A DNA stretch of 44,262 bases from Candidatus Nanoarchaeia archaeon (GTDB taxonomy: Archaea > Nanobdellota > Nanobdellia > SCGC-AAA011-G17 > JAUYJU01): contig JAUYJU010000004.1 in NCBI GenBank assembly GCA_030700155.1, positions 1-44,262 of the forward strand. The letters run 5' to 3'. Made by a program: the position numbers and the translations under genes. Positions 39,689-44,262 of the stretch are shown one piece after another (position 1 is the stretch's first letter; every line of letters begins with the position of its first letter). Below the pieces are notes generated by a model. That model was given only the letters and a program-made list of their open reading frames with translations. It had not been told where the DNA came from and did no database searches.

Positions 39689-40573
39689 TTAATGATGCAA
39701 TGAATGTATCAATGGAACAAAATCTCCAACAGCCTTTCTTAAATTCCTCATAATCATCTTGGTCAGAGGATCTTTACTTTTTTTTATTTCTGATAATATT
39801 TCTTCTCTAAAATTAACAAATTCTTCTAAACTATTTTCATCGCATTTATTGATTAACTTATGGGCTTTGGATATGGCTTCAACTATCATTCCGTAAATCT
39901 TGATAAAATCTTTTTCTAGTTTAAGTTTTGGAGATTCCATCAAAGTAGCATTTATTTCGTCAAACATATCTCCTACAAATTCTAAATGTTTTATAATTGC
40001 GTATAGTATGCCTACTTTTCTTGGTTCTTTATAGCCTTCTTTGTTAAGCATTCTATGGCAGAAACCAACTAATGAGTTTAGGGTATATTCCAAAGATTTC
40101 ACGTTTTTTAGTTCTTTTAGTTCGTCTTTTTTAATAAGTTCAAGACTTTGTTTTCCAAGTTCGATAGCAGTTTCAAATGCCCTGTTTAATACTGGATCAA
40201 ATTCTGTTTCTTTAGCTATACTTTTCAGAACACATTTTTTATCAGTTTTTTCTGAAACAATGCAACCTAGCTGTTCTTTGGCGATATGATTAATAATTAC
40301 TGCTGTTTCTGGGTTATCAAAAGTAACTTCAATTTCATCATAACCTAGTTCATAAAGAGGAACAATAGACCACCAAGTTGCTATTTCATTTTTTCCAGAA
40401 ACGTGGATTTTGCACCTGCTTACTTCTGATTCGCTTTCCACACCAACTATAAGTTTCCTGCCTTTTATAGAAACATCTAATTCCTGGCCTTTTTTAATTT
40501 TCATTTCATCAGTCCAGACTACTGGCAGAGTAATGCCCGATGCTGTTCCAATATGGATTACTTTTCTTTTCAT
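39689..40573 (-). CDS. AbrB-PhoU-type regulator, paralogue 2
   Basis: 294 residues. AbrB-like start (RKVIHIGTASGITLPVVWTDEMKIKKGQELDVSI) and a PhoU-like helical domain (LNRAFETAIELGKQSLELIKK, FVGDMFDEINATLM). Same architecture as the protein at 31117-32016 with low sequence identity by eye. Heads an operon with the M50-like protease, suggesting control of a membrane stress or nutrient response. Leaderless, TATA near 40592-40602. Confidence 0.85.
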   Translation of the reverse strand: MKRKVIHIGTASGITLPVVWTDEMKIKKGQELDVSIKGRKLIVGVESESEVSRCKIHVSGKNEIATWWSIVPLYELGYDEIEVTFDNPETAVIINHIAKEQLGCIVSEKTDKKCVLKSIAKETEFDPVLNRAFETAIELGKQSLELIKKDELKELKNVKSLEYTLNSLVGFCHRMLNKEGYKEPRKVGILYAIIKHLEFVGDMFDEINATLMESPKLKLEKDFIKIYGMIVEAISKAHKLINKCDENSLEEFVNFREEILSEIKKSKDPLTKMIMRNLRKAVGDFVPLIHSLHH

Positions 40574-40663
40574 GCTTTTTATGAATCACTTCTTATATAT
40601 AACAGTTTTTATTTGTATTTATAAGTTATAATAGATATATATTATATGAAGACAAGCTTTATA

Positions 40664-40690
40664 TACTACTACTCAGAATAATACTACTAG
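40664..40690. repeat. Direct TACTACTA repeats in a promoter region
   Basis: TACTACTACTC at 40664-40674 and ATACTACTAGT from 40681, 17 nt apart, just after the TATA box CTTTATATA (40657-40665) and 30-50 nt before the ATG at 40718. Could be an operator for the downstream operon. Short TACTACTA/TAGTAGTA motifs also occur in several other intergenic regions. Confidence 0.4.
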
Positions 40691-40717
40691 TAAGTAACAA
40701 ATATAACTGAGGCAGAA

Positions 40718-40906
40718 ATGACATACTTATCAAAAATCAAAGAGAATATTAAAAGAGCCTTAGGCTATACGCCTAAACAAGAGCTTAGCTTAGAAGAAGC
40801 TGGCTATAGTGTTTCAAAAGCTCAAGATGAGGCTTTTTCTGCTACAACTAATGCGCTTGAAAACTTAATCAGAAGGTCAATCAAGAGCTTAGAGGGGAGA
40901 TTATAA
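40718..40906 (+). CDS. Hypothetical small protein, 62 aa
   Basis: Not recognised. Mostly helical: MTYLSKIKENIKRALGYTPKQEL then an Ala/Gln-rich helix to LEGRL. No membrane segment. It ends with TAATG, so its stop overlaps the Nudix start by 1 nt. First gene of a three-gene operon 40718-41518; unlike most genes here, its mRNA has a leader of about 30 nt. Confidence 0.6.
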   Translation: MTYLSKIKENIKRALGYTPKQELSLEEAGYSVSKAQDEAFSATTNALENLIRRSIKSLEGRL

Positions 40907-41343
40907 TGAAGCCTAAATTAGTTACATCTGCTTTGATTACTCACGGCTGTAAGGTATTGCTAATCAAAAGAAAGAAAGCTCCTGAAGTGAATAAATGGTC
41001 TTTTCCTGGTGGAGTAGGTTCTTTTGAAAAGTTTGCCGATCCTAAACTAGCTGTTCAGGACGAAGTAAAGTTTGATTTAGGAGTAGACTTTAATGTAGAT
41101 TCATTTTATACTTACAGCTTCTTTGTAAACCAGAATGAGCCTTCAATAGTTCTTCATTATACTGGTGGAATTAGTGGAGTTCCTGAGCCTAATCCTACAG
41201 AAGTTATTGAATGGAAGTTTATATCTGAGGAAGACTTGGACGAGATGTCTGAGGAAGATTTTGCCTTTGATCATTATGAGATTTTGAAGAAATATTTTAA
41301 TGGTATTCCAAAAATGGGGGTTCCGTATCCGATTAGTTCCTAA
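40906..41343 (+). CDS. Nudix hydrolase-like protein with altered Nudix box
   Basis: 145 residues, Nudix size. The fold is recognisable (VTSALITHGCKVLLIKRKKAPEVNKWSFPGG, later WKFISEEDLDEM). The Nudix box Gx5Ex7REUxEExGU is changed: in GGVGSFEKFADPKLAVQDEVKFDLGV the REUxEE part reads DEVKFD, so Arg becomes Asp and the two metal-binding Glu become Phe and Asp. Pyrophosphohydrolase activity is doubtful; it may have become a sensor or binding protein. Middle gene of the operon. Confidence 0.75.
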   Translation: MKPKLVTSALITHGCKVLLIKRKKAPEVNKWSFPGGVGSFEKFADPKLAVQDEVKFDLGVDFNVDSFYTYSFFVNQNEPSIVLHYTGGISGVPEPNPTEVIEWKFISEEDLDEMSEEDFAFDHYEILKKYFNGIPKMGVPYPISS

Positions 41344-41347
41344 GACA

Positions 41348-41518
41348 ATGGCTAAAAAACAAAAAAGTGTTGCAATGGATGAGGAGATAGCAGAGCTTAT
41401 GGCTAAATACTGCGTTTTTGTAGGGTTTAAGATGCATGAGTATCTGAATAAGCTCGTGTCTGAGGATCTTGAAGGCTTTAAGAAAAAGCTTGAGGTTTTG
41501 AGGGAGCTGAAATGCTGA
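41348..41518 (+). CDS. Small helical protein, possibly ribbon-helix-helix, 56 aa
   Basis: An earlier in-frame start at 41300 would overlap the Nudix gene by 44 nt. The ATG at 41348, 4 nt after the Nudix stop, is chosen. MAKKQKSVAMDEEIAELMAKYCVFVGFKMHEYLNKLVSEDLEGFKKKLEVL has a short strand and two helices. It could be an antitoxin-like DNA-binding or helical partner; no clear toxin partner is seen. Confidence 0.55.
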   Translation: MAKKQKSVAMDEEIAELMAKYCVFVGFKMHEYLNKLVSEDLEGFKKKLEVLRELKC

Positions 41519-41555
41519 AGGATTACATTATATTCGGTTTTGAATATGCCTATAT

Positions 41556-41588
41556 TGAGGTCTAAGGGTCTTTGAGGTCTAAGAGTCT
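41556..41588. repeat. Tandem 17-nt direct repeat
   Basis: TGAGGTCTAAGGGTCT (41556-41571) and TGAGGTCTAAGAGTCT (41573-41588), 15 of 16 bases identical. Immediately after the operon 40718-41518 and before the structured non-coding region that opens the cassette. May be an iteron-like binding site or a relic of duplication. Confidence 0.5.
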
Positions 41589-41639
41589 AAAATAGATTTA
41601 TAATAATTACTATTAGCTCCAACTCCGTAATTTAGTCTG

Positions 41640-41866
41640 CTACGCAGGAAATGATATTACTTAAATTTTAGAAAAACTACGCCAATCCCTGTGCTCAGGT
41701 TACTTTGGTGGCACAACAAAGGAAAATAAGAGACTTCTTCGTTCGCTTCGCTCACTACGACCACGCTGCGCTCTCCCTACGCTTCGCTTCGGTCGGGACG
41801 CATAACAGCAATTATTAGCAATAGCGATGGCTTATATCCAACCCCCACCCGAAGGCAGTGCTTAAC
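41640..41866. repeat. GC-rich structured non-coding region, left flank of candidate cassette
   Basis: Non-coding, GC-rich against AT-rich surroundings. It contains small hairpins (CTGC-TAC-GCAG near 41639-41649; CCTG-TGCT-CAGG near 41682-41693), a GC-rich tract around 41764-41804, ATAACAGCAATTATTAG (41802-41818), and TAGCGATGG (41822-41830) and GAAGGCAGTGC (41851-41861) with exactly 20 nt between. The last two blocks recur inverted, with the same 20-nt gap, at 42322-42361. The gene-free stretch 41519-41902 otherwise holds only the 17-nt repeats. Confidence 0.65.
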
Positions 41867-41902
41867 GATAATTCTATAAACAAAGATATATTACTAAGTA
41901 TT

Positions 41903-42313
41903 ATGATTACTAAAAAAAGATTTTTTATTGTTGGATTTATTGCTTTGATTTTAAATATCCTTTGGGAATTTTCACATCATCCCTTATATATTGATTTATC
42001 TGGAATTCCAAAATACCTTCATTTAATTATTGCTTCTTTTATGGATATGCTTATCATTATAGGTATTTTTTCGATTGTCTCAATAAAAAATAGAAATTTT
42101 AATTGGATAAAAAATCCAAGTAAGTTTGATTATTTGATGGTGGTTTTTTTAGGTCTTATCATCGCAATTTTTATAGAGATGATGAATTTAAACTTGGGAA
42201 GATGGGAATATACTGTGGCAATGCCGACTCTTTTTGGGATCGGAATAAGTCCTTTGATTCAATTAGCTTTGACTGGGATAATTTCTCTGATTTTTATAAA
42301 ACAAATTAAGTAA
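41903..42313 (+). CDS. Small membrane protein inside a candidate mobile cassette, 136 aa
   Basis: A longer reading frame begins with GTG at 41858 inside the repeat. The ATG at 41903 is 26 nt after a TATA box (CTATAAA, 41874-41880) and is chosen as a leaderless start. Four hydrophobic segments; conserved-looking WEFSHHPLYIDLSGIPKYLH and LNLGRWEYTVAMPTLFGIG. No known family named. It stands alone, enclosed by inverted/direct repeats, unlike its neighbours, which suggests horizontal acquisition. Confidence 0.75.
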   Translation: MITKKRFFIVGFIALILNILWEFSHHPLYIDLSGIPKYLHLIIASFMDMLIIIGIFSIVSIKNRNFNWIKNPSKFDYLMVVFLGLIIAIFIEMMNLNLGRWEYTVAMPTLFGIGISPLIQLALTGIISLIFIKQIK

Positions 42314-42321
42314 CAATAAAC

Positions 42322-42431
42322 GCACTGCCTTCCCCTACCCTTAAAATATGTGCCATCGCTACTTGCTCCCTTTAGTCGCACCCCGCTACGCTCTCCTCCT
42401 TTCAGTCGTCGGGGCGTATAGCAAGAATTAG
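42322..42431. repeat. GC-rich structured repeat, right flank of candidate cassette
   Basis: GCACTGCCTTC (42322-42332) and CCATCGCTA (42353-42361) are the inverted counterparts of the left-flank blocks, separated by 20 nt as on the left. Then a GC-rich tract CGCTACGCTCTCC...CGGGGCGTATA (42384-42420) matches the left tract CGCTGCGCTCTCC...CGGGACGCATA in direct orientation, followed by GCAAGAATTAG, similar to AGCAATTATTAG. A hairpin CGCACCCCG/CGGGGCG is included. No ORF. Confidence 0.65.
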
Positions 42432-42510
42432 TTGTAATTAAATTTCCACTTATTTTCTTGATACACTCACACTATTAGAAGTAAAATAAATATTTTAAAT
42501 ATTTAAGAAA

Positions 42511-43398
42511 TTATCGCTTTAATTTAAAGCGTTTCCAGCCAATATTTCCTAATGCAGCTAATACCAATGCAGCTGCTCCACCCACAAGTGCTTTTTGACC
42601 TGGAGTGTTACCTGGTATATAATCGCCTAATACGGCAACGGCAAAACCTGTTAATGGTGAATTTGCTACAGCTTGAGGTTGTGTCTCTGGAACTGCAGGT
42701 GCTACTGGAGTTGGACTAACTGTTTCTGGCTGAGCAGCAGGAATATTTTGCTGCGGAGCTGGTGCTGGCGCACGTGTAATAGTACTTGTTGAACCTCCAC
42801 CACCGCCTCCTCCGCCATTACCTGAGGATGCAGGAACATCTTTAACTAGTATAAAATTACTTTGTGTATTAGAATAAACAAATGACTTTGAACCATCAAC
42901 AACATTAGCATCTAAAGTAACATCATAAGAAGTATCTGCTGAAACTGCAGGAGTGGTCCATTTTACTCTGTATCTTAATTCTGTCTTGCCATCAACTGTA
43001 TTTGAATAACCAGTTGTATAACCATAACCGTATCCGTAACCATATCCGATATTAGTTCCTCTATATCCATATCCGTAACCATAACCTATCGGACTTGAAT
43101 CTAATGGATTAATTTCTACAGAGCTGCATAATGTTCCAGAGATTTCTACTCCGTTTGGACTAAACTTACATGATTCTGTTCCAATTTTTAAATTTAGATC
43201 CTGAACAGGAACCCTTTGACCATCTTCAATATCTACAAAAGCTGTAAACTCAACAACAGTTGCTTCATTAGGAGTTGGAGTTGATAAGTCCTGCAAACCT
43301 ATTACTAAAGCATTTGCTGGTCCTGTAAAAAATAAAAGAGAGATTACTATAAATGTTAGAAAGTAACTGGATATTTTCTTTTTAAAATTTGAAGTCAT
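42511..43398 (-). CDS. Surface protein with Gly-Tyr repeats and C-terminal membrane anchor
   Basis: 295 residues. Signal peptide (about 1-30), beta-rich domain with two Cys (ESCKFS, TLCSSV), a Gly-Tyr stretch (residues about 104-130), a Pro/Ala/Gln/Thr-rich low-complexity linker (about 195-250), and a C-terminal hydrophobic helix with a basic end (GWKRFKLKR), as in membrane-anchored S-layer or adhesion proteins. The Gly-Tyr run could be flexible or self-associating. TATA at about 43438-43448 gives a leader of about 20 nt. Confidence 0.75.
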   Translation of the reverse strand: MTSNFKKKISSYFLTFIVISLLFFTGPANALVIGLQDLSTPTPNEATVVEFTAFVDIEDGQRVPVQDLNLKIGTESCKFSPNGVEISGTLCSSVEINPLDSSPIGYGYGYGYRGTNIGYGYGYGYGYTTGYSNTVDGKTELRYRVKWTTPAVSADTSYDVTLDANVVDGSKSFVYSNTQSNFILVKDVPASSGNGGGGGGGGSTSTITRAPAPAPQQNIPAAQPETVSPTPVAPAVPETQPQAVANSPLTGFAVAVLGDYIPGNTPGQKALVGGAAALVLAALGNIGWKRFKLKR

Positions 43399-43531
43399 TA
43401 TAGAGTTTACCTTGAGGTTATACGTATAATGTATGGTTTATAAAGCTTACGATTATCTGCATTTAGTTTTTTGTTATCCTTCAGTAGTAATAATAGCAAG
43501 ATTTATAAAGGAGTTTTTAAGCCTTTTAATA

Positions 43532-44262
43532 ATGAAACTTGTTATTAATATTCCTTGTTTAAACGAAGAGCATACACTTCCTTTAGTTCTTAAAGATATT
43601 CCAAAACAAATTCCAGGAATTGATAAAATAGAAGTTCAAATAGTTGATGACGGTTCAAATGATAGAACAGTAGAAGTTGCAAAAAAGCTGGGCGTTGATA
43701 GAGTAATTATACATAAGACTAATCAAGGATTGGGTAATGCATTTAAGTATGGTATGCAGGTAGCTCTTGAAGCAGGGGCAGATATTTTTGTAAATACTGA
43801 TGCAGATAATCAATATCCTTCAAGATATATTTCTAATTTGGTTAAGCCAATTATTAATCAGGAAACAGATATTGTAATTGGCAATAGACGACCCTGGAAA
43901 GTAAAGCACTTTTCTTTCTTGAAAAGAGTTCTGCAAAGATTTGGTAATTGGGCAACAAGAAATGTTCTTGGAAGTGATGTTCCTGATGTTGTATCTGGTT
44001 TTCGTGCGTATAACCGAGAGGCGATGCTTAAGATTAATGTCACCACAAAATTTAGTTATGTTCTAGATACAATAATGCAGGCTGTTCAGAAAGGTCTTAA
44101 AATAAAAAGCATTGATATAGAAACAAATCCTCCAACAAGAAAATCAAGGCTTTTTAGTAATATATTCCAGCATATGAGGAAATCAGCCGCAAATCTAGTA
44201 AGAATGTACTATTTGTATGAACCTTTGAAAACATTTGCTTATCTTTCAGCAACTGCTTTTAT
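43532..44262 (+). CDS. Family 2 glycosyltransferase (dolichol-phosphate mannosyltransferase-like), C-terminus beyond window
   Basis: Partial: 243 residues visible, running off the right edge. GT2 signature: LVINIPCLNEEHTLPLVLKDIP, QIVDDGSNDRTVEVAKKLG, the metal/UDP-binding DADNQYP (DxD-like), and VIGNRRPWKVKHFS..DVVSGFRAYNREAML, all matching dolichol-phosphate sugar transferases. Transfers a sugar to a polyprenol phosphate for N-glycosylation or lipid glycan. Leaderless, TATA at 43500-43510, divergent from the Gly-Tyr surface protein, a possible glycosylation target. Confidence 0.9.
   Translation, partial: MKLVINIPCLNEEHTLPLVLKDIPKQIPGIDKIEVQIVDDGSNDRTVEVAKKLGVDRVIIHKTNQGLGNAFKYGMQVALEAGADIFVNTDADNQYPSRYISNLVKPIINQETDIVIGNRRPWKVKHFSFLKRVLQRFGNWATRNVLGSDVPDVVSGFRAYNREAMLKINVTTKFSYVLDTIMQAVQKGLKIKSIDIETNPPTRKSRLFSNIFQHMRKSAANLVRMYYLYEPLKTFAYLSATAF

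Noticed and set aside
40410-40631. Plus-strand ORF of 73 codons
   Set aside because: Antisense to the start of the AbrB-PhoU gene at 39689-40573.
41640-42431. Formal integron attC sites
   Set aside because: GCTTAAC near 41860 fits RYYYAAC, but no matching GTTRRRY in proper orientation and no complementary arm within the same flank were found; called only a cassette-like structure.
1-44262. CRISPR array or cas genes
   Set aside because: No regularly spaced repeats of 25-40 nt; the only short tandem repeat is at 41556-41588 with two units.

Overview
The window is AT-rich, archaeal and densely packed. The archaeal signs are a ribosomal protein and RNA polymerase cluster in archaeal order with archaeal-type subunits (Rpo3/D, Rpo4/F, Rpo10/N, eL18, eL21, eL33), RNase P subunit Rpr2, archaeal Elp3, an archaeal-type AspRS, AbrB-PhoU regulators, and TATA boxes sitting about 24-29 nt before many start codons, as expected for leaderless mRNAs. 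Small genes, many unrecognised proteins, Gly-Tyr repeat surface proteins, and Lys/Glu-rich coding suggest a DPANN archaeon of the Woesearchaeota/Pacearchaeota type. That placement is inference; no lineage marker was searched.

Region 1-5.2 kb is accessory. Two homologous lipoprotein genes (1-396 and 3669-5132) bracket two short unknown genes, an MNT/HEPN pair, a MazEF-like pair and a 36-residue ORF. Four intergenic regions here carry the same core (TATACTGGAGAATATA-like) between outward-facing TATA boxes. 5.2-14.9 kb holds a ZIP transporter, SppA with an RDD protein, a RelE-like protein, Elp3, a TSP3-type surface protein, a lone 5S rRNA gene, an APC permease and a lipoprotein. 15-22 kb is the informational block: Rpr2, a SprT-like protein, two tandem paralogues of unknown function, then on the minus strand eL21-Rpo4-DUF655 followed by uS13-uS4-uS11-Rpo3-eL18-uL13-uS9-Rpo10.

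22-29 kb has AspRS, a protein built of four about 40-residue repeats, a rhodanese, eL33, a membrane-anchored JAMM protein, and a large nucleotidyltransferase with a degenerate internal duplicate. 29-37 kb contains the most unusual material: a membrane-TPR-kinase-like protein, an AbrB-PhoU regulator, a four-gene operon (Lrp-like regulator, membrane protein, unknown, gluzincin peptidase), two pairs of very small membrane proteins, tRNA-Val and tRNA-Gly, and a tyrosine recombinase. A 42-bp element with a TTCCGGAA centre lies at fixed distance upstream of a TATA box in three places. Two drive the small membrane protein pairs and the third points at a short non-coding stretch with a strong hairpin, so the three could form one regulon.

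37-44 kb has lipoproteins, an M50-like peptidase with a second AbrB-PhoU protein, a Nudix-like operon, a small membrane-protein gene enclosed by GC-rich, partly inverted repeats that look like a mobile cassette, a Gly-Tyr repeat surface protein and the start of a family 2 glycosyltransferase cut by the window edge.
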